From contig JAUXMZ010000003.1 of assembly GCA_030683105.1 (NCBI GenBank), forward strand, positions 22,703-86,702: DNA of 64,000 nucleotides. The letters are read 5' to 3'. Below are positions 42,956 to 50,670 of this stretch, piece after piece. Made by a program: the position numbers and the translations under genes. The notes under the pieces are model-generated. The model searched no databases. It was given only the letters and a program-made list of their open reading frames with translations, and was not told the DNA's origin. Within the stretch, counting starts at the first letter, position 1. Each line of letters opens with the position of its first letter. The DNA comes from Burkholderiales bacterium. Its GTDB lineage: Bacteria > Pseudomonadota > Gammaproteobacteria > Burkholderiales > SG8-41.

Positions 42956-43522
42956 ATGGCTCGCTCACATCAATCTGTTGCCCTTCGACGGGCCAGCAAC
43001 CGCCAATGGGTCCTTAAGCCGCAGGACTTGGCCGTTGCCTTGAAACTCGCGGTGCTCGCAGACGGCGACTGGCTGCCTTATGCCGCGCTCGCGAAGGCGC
43101 TGCGCCTTTCGGCATTCGAAGTGCATGCAGCCACCCAGCGCCTGATCGCCGCCCGCCTCGCCGCTGATGTCGACGGGCGCATACGGCCGGTGCTCGCGGC
43201 GTTGCGGAGCTTCGTCCTGCACGGCGCGCCTTATGCCTATCCGCCTGTGCGCGGGGAGATCACGATCGGTTTTGCTACGGCCCACGCCGTGCCGCCGCTG
43301 AAGGACCAGATCCTTTTCTCGGGCGAGTCGCCGCCAGTGTGGCCGCATCCGGAAGGCGATGTGCGCGGCCCGGCGCTGCTGCCGCTCTACCCCACGCTCC
43401 CGCTCGCCGCGCGCGAGGACCCGAAGCTGTATGAATTGCTGGCGCTGTTCGACGCACTGCGCATCGGGCAGGCGCGCGAGCGCGCGATGGCCTCGCGCCT
43501 GATCGAGGAGCGCCTGCAGTGA
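42956..43522 (+). CDS. Winged-helix protein, likely antitoxin/regulator of an AbiE-like pair
   Basis: A 188-residue protein. Its N-terminal half is a helix-turn-helix/winged-helix domain (LKPQDLAVALKLAVLA, then WLPYAALAKALRLSAFEVHA and ATQRLIAARLA). The C-terminal half is of unknown fold and Pro-rich. The stop overlaps the start of the nucleotidyltransferase gene as GTGA, so the genes are coupled. Such DNA-binding/nucleotidyltransferase pairs act as type IV toxin-antitoxin systems (AbiEi/AbiEii) that abort phage infection. This protein does not obviously match AbiEi beyond the winged helix. Confidence 0.75.
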   Translation: MARSHQSVALRRASNRQWVLKPQDLAVALKLAVLADGDWLPYAALAKALRLSAFEVHAATQRLIAARLAADVDGRIRPVLAALRSFVLHGAPYAYPPVRGEITIGFATAHAVPPLKDQILFSGESPPVWPHPEGDVRGPALLPLYPTLPLAAREDPKLYELLALFDALRIGQARERAMASRLIEERLQ

Positions 43523-44235
43523 CACCCGGCGCCGCGTCCGACGACCCGAATCTCGCGCAGCTCGGCGTCGTCGCCACGGTGCTCGGCGAGCTGTGCGCCT
43601 CGCTGGTGTTCGTTGGCGGCTGTGCCGCCGGCCTGCTTGTGACCGCGGCGCGCGCGCAACGCATCCGGGTCACTGCCGATGTCGATCTCGTCGCCGAGGT
43701 GGCGACGGCCCGCGCCTACCATCGCATGGAAGCCGCGCTGCAGGCACGCGGACTGACTCACGATCTTTCGCCGGATGCGCCGATCTGCCGCTGGTTGTGC
43801 AAAGGCGTGACCGTCGATCTGATGCCATCGGAGCCGGGAGTGCTCGGGTTTCATAATCACTGGTACCCGCTCGCCTTTGAAACCGCGCGCGAAATACAAT
43901 TGCCCTCGGGCCAGTCCATCCGGCTTATCCACGCCCCGCTGTTCATCGCCACGAAACTGGAAGCGTTCAAAGGCCGCGGCAATGCCGACTACATGATGAG
44001 CCATGATCTGGAAGACATCATGACGGTAGTCGACGGCCGTGTGGAGTTGATCGAAGAAATGCGTTCGATGCCCGAGGACTTGTTGCGATATCTCTCGGAC
44101 GAGTTCACACAACTGATCAACGACCCCGCTTTAATAGAGGCTCTACCGGGACACCTTCCGGGCGATATCGCAAGCCAGCGGCGGTTGCCGGAATTGTTGA
44201 ACCGGTTGCGCACTCTGTCCAGTCTTGCCAGGTGA
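43519..44235 (+). CDS. AbiEii-like nucleotidyltransferase
   Basis: A 238-residue protein of the nucleotidyltransferase superfamily. FVGGCAAGLLV is the helix-capping glycine motif, and RVTADVDLV has the metal aspartates in the T-x-D-x-D form used by AbiEii proteins. CKGVTVDLMP supplies the third acidic residue and IATKLEAFKGRGNAD the conserved lysine region. Family members block growth by modifying tRNA acceptor ends when the regulator fails. The GTG start overlaps the upstream stop by four bases. It is the distal gene of the operon and so the presumed toxin. Confidence 0.82.
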   Translation: MTPGAASDDPNLAQLGVVATVLGELCASLVFVGGCAAGLLVTAARAQRIRVTADVDLVAEVATARAYHRMEAALQARGLTHDLSPDAPICRWLCKGVTVDLMPSEPGVLGFHNHWYPLAFETAREIQLPSGQSIRLIHAPLFIATKLEAFKGRGNADYMMSHDLEDIMTVVDGRVELIEEMRSMPEDLLRYLSDEFTQLINDPALIEALPGHLPGDIASQRRLPELLNRLRTLSSLAR

Positions 44236-44347
44236 TGGAATAAGAACCGCTAAATGGTGACGGAGCCTTTTTAGTTTTGAGCCCCTACCTTGGCGACGGG
44301 GCATGCGCATCGTGTAAAGTCACCCTTTTGCCGGTTTGGTTGATGTC

Positions 44348-45481
44348 ATGCCGATTTATGTGATTACGCTGCTGAGTGTCCTGAACGGCATCAGTCTGCG
44401 CGGCAGCCGCGTGCTGCTTTCGCTGTTCGCGATCCAGCTTGGCGCCAACGCATTCGAGATCGGCGTCTTGATCGCGCTGTCCTCGGTCTTCCAGCTTTTT
44501 CTCGGCATCTATGCGGGCAGGGTCACGGACCGCTACGGCTTTCGGCTGCCTATGCTGTTCGGTTCGCTGGGTTCGTGCGTGTCCATGATCGTGCCTTACC
44601 TTTACCCGCATCTTTTATCGCTTTACGTATCCCGGGCGCTGACCGGCGTGACGTTCATCTTTTTTATGGTTGCCGTGCAGAATCTGGTTGCTACCATGGG
44701 CGGTGTGGGGATGCGCACGCGCAATCTCAGCACGTTCAGCCTCGGCCAGTCGGTCTCGGGGTTGCTGGGCCCGGTCATGGTCGGTTTCGCGATCGATGGC
44801 TTGGGCTACAAAATCAGCTACCTGTTCCTGGGGCTGGTGGCGCTGCTGCCCGTGCTGGCTTTATTAGCCTTTCCCCGGATGATTCCCGACGTGCCGCACA
44901 GCCGGAAGAAGGAAAAAACGCCTCCCAACGTTTTTGACCTGATCCGCATCGCCCCTTTGAGAAGGACGCTGCTGGCAGGCGCGATCATTTTTTCGGGTGT
45001 CGACCTGCTTTCATTTTACGTGCCGATCTATGGGCACTCGATCGGGCTTTCGGCGACTACCATAGGCATCATTCTTGGGGTCTATGCCGCGGCCGCATTT
45101 GTCGTGCGGGTATTCATGCCGGCACTGGTGAAGCGCACCAGTGAGGAGACAGTGCTGACGATTTCACTTTTTGCTTCCGGCCTGACCTACCTGTTATTTC
45201 CGTTCTTTCAGACGCCATGGATCCTGATGCTGATCGCGTTTATGCTGGGCCTGGGTCTGGGTTGTGGCCAGCCGCTGTCGATGATCCTGACCTACAACCG
45301 ATCGCCAGACGGCCGGGCCGGCGAGGCGCTGGGGCTGCGCATCACGGTCAACAAGATCATTCAGATCGGGGTGCCGGTCGTGTTCGGTTTCATCGGCAGC
45401 ACCTTTGGATTGATACCGGTTTTTTGGGCTAACGCCGTATTGCTCGTCATCGGCGGCCACCTCAACCGGAAGGCGGACTAA
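44348..45481 (+). CDS. MFS transporter, paralogue of the one at 299-1441
   Basis: A 377-residue carrier with about twelve membrane helices. GRVTDRYGFR is the loop motif after helix 2. Similarity to the carrier at 299-1441 extends end to end: GSRVLLSLFA, YGHSIGLSATTIG, GLGLGCGQPLSM and the terminal LNRK. This ATG is chosen to match the paralogue's start; TTG 44336 would add four residues. The substrate is unknown. It follows the AbiE-like pair by ~110 bp and is probably independent of it. Confidence 0.87.
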   Translation: MPIYVITLLSVLNGISLRGSRVLLSLFAIQLGANAFEIGVLIALSSVFQLFLGIYAGRVTDRYGFRLPMLFGSLGSCVSMIVPYLYPHLLSLYVSRALTGVTFIFFMVAVQNLVATMGGVGMRTRNLSTFSLGQSVSGLLGPVMVGFAIDGLGYKISYLFLGLVALLPVLALLAFPRMIPDVPHSRKKEKTPPNVFDLIRIAPLRRTLLAGAIIFSGVDLLSFYVPIYGHSIGLSATTIGIILGVYAAAAFVVRVFMPALVKRTSEETVLTISLFASGLTYLLFPFFQTPWILMLIAFMLGLGLGCGQPLSMILTYNRSPDGRAGEALGLRITVNKIIQIGVPVVFGFIGSTFGLIPVFWANAVLLVIGGHLNRKAD

Positions 45482-45888
45482 GACGCCGGGCGAGAGACGG
45501 AGACGGCAAGGTCAGTCCGCTTCTGCGCGATCGCGCTGGTGAAGCGTGAGTGATGAGTAATGGGTGCCCTAAAGGATACGCTTCGCTTAATGAGTAATGA
45601 GTAAAACCCGTAAGGCCGGACCACGAACAACCCATTTCTTGAGCTTGAGGAGAAAATGGAAAAATGGGTGTTCAGGTCGTGCAATCCGACAGCGGCCAGT
45701 ATGAGCAGCGAGCGAATGACAGGTCTGATTCACTCATAAAGCAACAACAATAATTACACGTTAAAAACAAATATGGCGGGTTGACCCGGGCAGGAGCGTC
45801 CGGCGGCCGATCCCGCGCCAAGGGCCGGGGATTTCCGCGCGGATTCCGTATAAAATAACGGTACTTTCCCCATCAAAAAGGCAGAACA
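45482..45888. repeat. Gap with family F, the 134-bp duplicate, a HIT fragment and family D
   Basis: No gene is supported. GACGCCGGGCGAGAGACGGA begins one base after the MFS stop. HIT codons 12-16 (FCAIA) lie at 45521-45544 within the 134-bp direct repeat (45511-45644), followed by a family D remnant (GATTCACTCATAAAGCAACA, 45729-45774). The final ~70 bases are the Bug-4 leader, with a hairpin GGCCGATCCC...GGGCCGGGGA. Confidence 0.7.
45511..45644. repeat. 134-bp direct repeat, right copy (partner at 34966-35099)
   Basis: Essentially identical to the left copy 10.5 kb upstream, same orientation. Two differences are visible (AACAACCC against AACGGCCC). Homologous recombination between the two would delete brnTA, higBA-2, Bug-2, Bug-3, both hydrolases, the AbiE-like pair and the MFS gene. 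Confidence 0.85.
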
Positions 45889-46863
45889 ATGCGTACTCAC
45901 ATCGCAGGTCTCACGTGCATCGCGGCGCTGTTGGTCCAGGCGGCTGCGCCGGTTGTCGCTCAAACTTATCCATCGAAGCCGATCCGGATTCTTATCGCAC
46001 AGGCTCCGGGCAGCGCGACCGACAACGTCAGCCGCGTGCTGAGCAGCAAGCTCGGCGAGCGGCTGGGCCAGCCGTTCATCATCGAAGCGCGGCCGGGCGC
46101 CGGCGGCACGGTCGGCACGGAAGCGGCGGCGCGGGCCGCCGCCGACGGCTACACGCTGTTCATGGCCAACAACTCCACGCACGGCTCGAATCCCGCGGTG
46201 TACCGCAAGCTGCCGTACGATGCGGTAAAGGATTTCGCGCCGATCATCCTGATCGCGGCGACGCCGTACGTGTTGACGGTGCATCCGTCGCTGCCGGTGA
46301 AGAATGTGAAAGAGTTCATCGCGCTGGCGAAGGCGCGGCCGGGGCAGCTCAACTACGGTTCCGCGGGCAACGGCAGCACCCACCACTTGAGCGGAGAGCT
46401 GCTGAAGACCATGACGGGCATCGACATGCTCCACGTTCCCTACAAGGGCACGACACCCGCGCTCACCGCGTTGCTGAGCGGGGAGGTTTCGGTGATGTTC
46501 TTCACCGTGGTGGGGGTTCAGCCGCACATTAAGTCCGGCAAGGCGCGGGGGCTTGCGGTGACGACGCCCACGCGTTCGCGCATGCTGCCCGAATTGCCGA
46601 CGATGGATGAGGCCGGGCTGCGCGGTTTTGAAGTCACGTCGTGGTTCGGGCTGCTCGCGCCGGCGGGTACGCCGGGGGCGATTGTGAGCCGTCTGAACGC
46701 CGAGACGGCGAAAGTCATGGCGCTGCCGGAAGTGACGTCCGCATTGAACAAGCTGGGCTTTGACGTCATGGGCGGCACGCCCGAGCAGTTCGCCGATCAC
46801 ATCAAGCGCGAGGTCGAGAAATTCACGAAGCTGGCGAAGGCGACGGGGATCACGGCGGAGTAG
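45889..46863 (+). CDS. Bug/TctC-family periplasmic solute-binding protein (Bug-4)
   Basis: A 324-residue receptor: signal peptide ~1-25 (ending PVVAQ), mature start YPSKPIRILIAQAPGSATDN, then IEARPGAGGTVGTEA, DGYTLFMANN, DFAPIILIA and HVPYKGTTP. All family landmarks are intact. The pocket loop APGSATDNVSR is close to the form seen in Bug-1. It is expressed alone; a RAYT-derived element interrupts the region downstream. Confidence 0.92.
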   Translation: MRTHIAGLTCIAALLVQAAAPVVAQTYPSKPIRILIAQAPGSATDNVSRVLSSKLGERLGQPFIIEARPGAGGTVGTEAAARAAADGYTLFMANNSTHGSNPAVYRKLPYDAVKDFAPIILIAATPYVLTVHPSLPVKNVKEFIALAKARPGQLNYGSAGNGSTHHLSGELLKTMTGIDMLHVPYKGTTPALTALLSGEVSVMFFTVVGVQPHIKSGKARGLAVTTPTRSRMLPELPTMDEAGLRGFEVTSWFGLLAPAGTPGAIVSRLNAETAKVMALPEVTSALNKLGFDVMGGTPEQFADHIKREVEKFTKLAKATGITAE

Positions 46864-46875
46864 AGGCGCAATCAA

Positions 46876-47208
46876 AGGGCCAGGCTCAATTATTGATCTT
46901 TCACTAATTCGCGACAGCGAATTAGTGCCGTTCTCACCCTCTCCCCGTGGGGAGAGGGTCGGGGAGAGGGATTGAGCGTTCTAACTGTCATCCATTATGA
47001 AACGCTCAATTAATTGAAGAGGCATGTCGGCCGTAGTCGGTCGTAGCGCCTGGAAGGGGCAGATGACCATGAGAGCGTACCCCTGCCATGCCCCGCCGTT
47101 GCCGTATCCATCTCGATGGTATTCCGCTGCACATCGTGCAGCGCGGATAAATTGCGATCTGCTGTCAGCGCGGACAGCGTGCGATTGCCATATAATCTGA
47201 GCCTGGCC
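46876..47208 (+). mobile_element. RAYT-derived element (copy 2), interrupted by family G
   Basis: The ends are AGGGCCAGGCTCAA and CTGAGCCTGGCC. The interior holds GAGGCATGTCGGCCGTAGTC and ATG 47088, which begins MPRRCRIHLDGIPLHIVQRG and then meets TAA. That is the start of a Y1/RAYT transposase, stopped after 20 codons. A family G repeat occupies 46898-47009, placed in a CAATTAATTGA-like site that is intact in copy 3. This shows one element nested in another. Confidence 0.68.
46898..47009. repeat. Dispersed intergenic repeat, family G (copy 2)
   Basis: CTAATTCGCGACAGCGAATT, a CCCTCTCCCCGTGGGGAGAG hairpin and TTATGAAACGCTCAATT match the segment at 186-291 block by block. It sits inside the RAYT-derived element. 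Confidence 0.6.
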
Positions 47209-47286
47209 TTTTTTAAGTCCTTTTAAGTCGGCCCCTTTTAGTCCTGGTCGATGGCCGGCTGTTTTTCTTCTCTTGGAGATTGCGCC

Positions 47287-48261
47287 ATGCCTGCACTTCG
47301 CTTGTTATTGCTCTGTGTCGCAACCTTTTTTCTGCCGGCACAAGCCTTCGCGGCAGACGGTGGTTATCCCAATCGTCCGATACGTCTGATCATTCCCCAA
47401 GCGACCGGTGGCGGCTCCGATACCATAGGGCGCTACATGGCGCAGCGCCTGGGCGAGGCCCTGGGGCAGAACTTCGTGGTGGACAACCGGCCGGGCGCGG
47501 CGGGCATGCTCGGCGCGGAAATGGTCAAGCAGGCGACGCCTGACGGCTACACGCTGCTCCTGTGCGCGATCGATACCATCACCGCGCCCATCGTCGCGCA
47601 GCATAAGACACTCGACGGCGTGCGGGATTTCGCTCCGATCACGCAGCTCGCGCAGTCGCCCAATATCTGGTTGGTCGGTCTGTCGTTTCCGGCCAAGACG
47701 ATGAAGGAATTTGTCGCGGCGGCCAAGGCCAGGCCCGGTCAGATCGACTACGCGTCATCCGGCATCGGCAGCATGCAGCACCTGGGCGCGGAACTGCTCA
47801 ACAAAATGGCCGGCATCCAATTGAATCACGTGCCCTACAAGGGCGGCCCGCCGGGGCTGGTGGATGTGATGGGCGGGCGCATGCCGTCCATCCTTTCCGG
47901 TACGCAGGGCGCGCTGCCGCACATCAAGGCCGGAAAAATCCGCCCGCTGTCGGTCACGACTGCGACGCGCCTGCCGGCGCTGCCGGACATCCCCACTGCG
48001 GCGGAAGCGCTGGGCATCAAGGACTACGAGGCGACGAACTGGCAGGGCTTTTTGTTTCCGGCCGGCACACCGAAGGCGATCGCTGAACGCGTCTCCGCTG
48101 CGGCGGTCGTGATTCTCAAAACCCCCGAGACACGCAAGCGGCTGGAAGAGCTGGGTTACATCCCCTCCGGCATGACACCCGCGCAAATGGCCACGATGAT
48201 GGCGGCGGAGAAAAAACGCTGGACGGTCCTCATCAAGGAAGCCGGCATCAAGGCCGAGTAG
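47287..48261 (+). CDS. Bug/TctC-family periplasmic solute-binding protein (Bug-5)
   Basis: A 324-residue receptor: signal peptide 1-23 (ending AFAAD), mature start YPNRPIRLIIPQATGGGSDT, VDNRPGAAGMLGAEM, DGYTLLL, DFAPITQLA and HVPYKGGPPG. The TGGGSD loop is the classical type. TTGGAG nine bases before ATG 47287 fixes the start. The stop is followed three bases later by the DUF1989 gene, and then RidA. The three form an operon for uptake and processing of a nitrogenous compound. Confidence 0.92.
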   Translation: MPALRLLLLCVATFFLPAQAFAADGGYPNRPIRLIIPQATGGGSDTIGRYMAQRLGEALGQNFVVDNRPGAAGMLGAEMVKQATPDGYTLLLCAIDTITAPIVAQHKTLDGVRDFAPITQLAQSPNIWLVGLSFPAKTMKEFVAAAKARPGQIDYASSGIGSMQHLGAELLNKMAGIQLNHVPYKGGPPGLVDVMGGRMPSILSGTQGALPHIKAGKIRPLSVTTATRLPALPDIPTAAEALGIKDYEATNWQGFLFPAGTPKAIAERVSAAAVVILKTPETRKRLEELGYIPSGMTPAQMATMMAAEKKRWTVLIKEAGIKAE

Positions 48262-48264
48262 CGT

Positions 48265-48915
48265 ATGGCGAAGAAGAAACTGGCAGCGCCCGGGGGTTAT
48301 CGGCAAACGTCATCGGTGATCGTGGACCCCGGCGGCTCGTGGGGCGGTATCGTCGCCGCTGGCGACCGCGTGCGCTTTGTGGACCTCGAGGGCCAGCAGG
48401 CAGTGGATTTCCTGTGTTATAGCGCACTCGACATGCGTGATCGCTATAACGCGGCAAACACGATGAAAATGGCAGGGAACGCGTACCTCAATGCGGGCAC
48501 CGTGCTCTACGGCGAGTACGCGACGAAACTGATGAAGATCGTCGCGTCGAGCTGCCCCAACCACGATACGATCGGCGGCTGCTGCAGCGCGGAGATGAAT
48601 TACCTCCGCTACGGCAAGCGCACGCACAGTTGCCGCGCCAACTTCCTGCACGAACTGTCGAAGTTCGGCATGGGCGAGCCGGACATCGTTGCGAACGTGA
48701 ACTGGTTCATGAGCGTGCCGGTGGGGCGCGACGGCCACATGGCGATTTCCGACAGCCCGTCCAAGCCCGGCGACTATGTCGACGTCGAAGGGCTCACGGA
48801 CGTGATCGTGGTGATTTCCAACTGCCCGCAGAAGTACAACCCGGCCTGCGGCTACAACCCGACCCCGGTGCGGGTCGAGACCTACACCAAGACCCGCGTT
48901 GCGCGTAGGCGATAG
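48265..48915 (+). CDS. DUF1989 protein (urea carboxylase-associated family)
   Basis: A 216-residue protein of the DUF1989 family. AAGDRVRFVDLEGQQAVDFL, NHDTIGGCCSAEMN and the terminal VVISNCPQKYNPACGYNPTP are its conserved blocks. Cysteines and histidines in these blocks may bind metal. Members occur beside urea carboxylase/allophanate or amide-transport genes; a biochemical role is not firmly established. The start lies three bases after the Bug-5 stop, indicating co-translation. No urea carboxylase is in the window. Confidence 0.88.
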   Translation: MAKKKLAAPGGYRQTSSVIVDPGGSWGGIVAAGDRVRFVDLEGQQAVDFLCYSALDMRDRYNAANTMKMAGNAYLNAGTVLYGEYATKLMKIVASSCPNHDTIGGCCSAEMNYLRYGKRTHSCRANFLHELSKFGMGEPDIVANVNWFMSVPVGRDGHMAISDSPSKPGDYVDVEGLTDVIVVISNCPQKYNPACGYNPTPVRVETYTKTRVARRR

Positions 48916-48948
48916 CCTTCAGTCACTCACACCAAAGCGAGGAGCCTT

Positions 48949-49344
48949 ATGCCGATCAAGCGCGGTAATCCTACGGGCATGAAGAATGTCCGGGCCACGG
49001 TCTACAACCATTACGTCCGCGTGGACCAGCCGAAGAGCCTCATTTTCGTGTCGGGGCAGGTCTCGCGCGACGCCGATGGCAACCTCGTCGGCGGCGCCAG
49101 CATGCTCGAGCAGACCCGACAGTGCCTGCGCAATATCGAGAAATGCCTGGAGGCCGCCGGCGCCTCTCTGTCCGACGTGGTCTGGACCACTGTCTTCACA
49201 TCGGACATGCGCGAGTTCAGGGAAATCATCGCGGCGCGCGAAGAGTTCTTCAAGACCAATCTACCGACCAGCACGATGGTGGAGGTCAATCGCTTCACCC
49301 AGCCGGAGTTGAAGGTCGAGATCCAGGCGATCGCGGCGATTTGA
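48949..49344 (+). CDS. RidA-family (YjgF/UK114) enamine/imine deaminase-like protein
   Basis: A 131-residue RidA-superfamily protein: LIFVSGQVSRDADGNLVGGA, then QCLRNIEKCLEAAGASLSDV and LPTSTMVEVNRFTQPELKVE. The superfamily arginine normally found in CxR is not obvious at the expected point. It may therefore belong to a RidA branch without classical deaminase activity. It is the third gene of the Bug-5 operon (AGCGAGGAGCC before the ATG). It plausibly removes reactive enamine intermediates from the pathway. Confidence 0.87.
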   Translation: MPIKRGNPTGMKNVRATVYNHYVRVDQPKSLIFVSGQVSRDADGNLVGGASMLEQTRQCLRNIEKCLEAAGASLSDVVWTTVFTSDMREFREIIAAREEFFKTNLPTSTMVEVNRFTQPELKVEIQAIAAI

Positions 49345-49510
49345 CCGCTCTGTGGAAAAAAGAATGGAAAAACGCGGCTGTCCCCGGTTTCCGCGCTTTT
49401 GAGGCCGGGGTGCCGTTGCGGCACGGGATTTTACCCCGGGACTGCCGGCAAAAAGCTAAAATCCAGTGGCGTCACAATGCTTCATTACCGATACGGACGG
49501 GTATCACGAC

Positions 49511-50455
49511 ATGCTCATCGCCTATTCCGCCACGAACGGCACATTCAACAAGGTCAGCGTAAAACAGCGCTCGGACCTCACACCGGAAATGGTGTGGCTG
49601 GACCTGGTGGACCCGACCGAGCAGGACCGGCAATGGGTCAAGCAAGCCTACGGCCAGGAACTGCAGTTCATCGAGGAGCTCGGCGAAATCGAGGCGAGCG
49701 AGCGTTTTTACCGCGACGAACACGGCCTGCATCTGCACCTGTATTTTCTGCTAAGCAGCCCCGATGTCACACGCAACGTCAACGTCGGCTTCACCATCAA
49801 TAACGAGCGCCTGTACACGCTGCGCAGCGACGATCTGCCCGAGTTTCGAAATTTTTATCACCTGGCGCTCAAAAATCCCGAGCTGCGCAACGGCGCAATC
49901 GGGATCACTCTGGGCATCATCTCTACGCGCATCGGCATGATGGCCGATCTTTACGAGCGGCTGCAAATTGAGCTCGAGCCGATAAGCCTGGCGGTATTCC
50001 GCGGCAATCCCCATACGATGTCGCGTGTACTCGAATCGCTGGCGCGCATCGAGGACATCAACGGCAAGGCACGGCTGGGATTGCTGGAGAATAAACACGC
50101 TCAATCCAATTTGGCGCGCAGCACCGAGGCCGCCGGGCAAGCCGAGGCCTTCACCGAGATCGCGCTCGACGTCGATTCGCTGATGACCTTCTCGACTTTC
50201 CTCGCCGAGCGCGCCAAGTTCCTGATGGATGCCGCGCTCGGCATGATCAATATCGCCCAGAACAAGCGTCTCAATATCTTCACCGTGCTGACGGTGATAT
50301 TGATGCCGCCGACGCTGATCGCAAGTATTTACGGCATGAACTTCCGCCACATGCCTGAGATCGAATGGTATTACGGCTACCCGCTGGCGCTGGCGCTGAT
50401 GCTGATCGTTGCGATCGGCCCGATCCTTTATCTCAAGCGCAAGGACTGGTTGTAA
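49511..50455 (+). CDS. corA: CorA-family divalent cation transporter
   Basis: A 314-residue inner-membrane channel. The long cytoplasmic N-terminal domain precedes two C-terminal helices, with the YGMNF selectivity signature (~275) between them and basic KRKDWL at the end. CorA forms pentamers that import Mg2+ (also Co2+, Ni2+). ATG 49511 (MLIAYSATNG) is preferred over an upstream frame extension lacking similarity. It is independent of its neighbours and followed by a RAYT-derived element. Confidence 0.9.
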   Translation: MLIAYSATNGTFNKVSVKQRSDLTPEMVWLDLVDPTEQDRQWVKQAYGQELQFIEELGEIEASERFYRDEHGLHLHLYFLLSSPDVTRNVNVGFTINNERLYTLRSDDLPEFRNFYHLALKNPELRNGAIGITLGIISTRIGMMADLYERLQIELEPISLAVFRGNPHTMSRVLESLARIEDINGKARLGLLENKHAQSNLARSTEAAGQAEAFTEIALDVDSLMTFSTFLAERAKFLMDAALGMINIAQNKRLNIFTVLTVILMPPTLIASIYGMNFRHMPEIEWYYGYPLALALMLIVAIGPILYLKRKDWL

Positions 50456-50476
50456 ACAGGGTCAGCACGTCCGGGA

Positions 50477-50657
50477 GGGGCCGGGCTCAATTAATTGAGG
50501 GGGCGTGTCGACCGTAGTTGGTCGTAGCGCGTTGAAGGGGCAGATGACCATGAGAGCGTATCTGGCCTGCCCATGCCATGCCTCGCCGTTGCCGTATCCA
50601 CCTCGATGGTATTCCGCTGCACATCGCGCAGCGCGGACATAATCTGAGCCTGGCCCC
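50477..50657 (+). mobile_element. RAYT-derived element (copy 3), the most complete
   Basis: 181 bp bounded by GGGGCCGGGCTCA and TGAGCCTGGCCCC (inverted, one mismatch). Inside are GGGGCGTGTCGACCGTAGTT, GGTCGTAGCGCGTTGAAGGG and ATG 50578 encoding MPRRCRIHLDGIPLHIAQRG then HNLSL, the N-terminus of an IS200/RAYT-type transposase. The rest of the transposase, with the HUH and catalytic tyrosine, is missing, so mobility would require an enzyme elsewhere. Confidence 0.7.
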
Positions 50658-50670
50658 TTTCCCTTTAAAG

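Noticed and set aside
22933..45544. HIT fragments as integron attC sites
   Set aside because: They encode in-frame HIT residues and lack the conserved core-site and inverted-repeat structure of attC; no integrase was seen.
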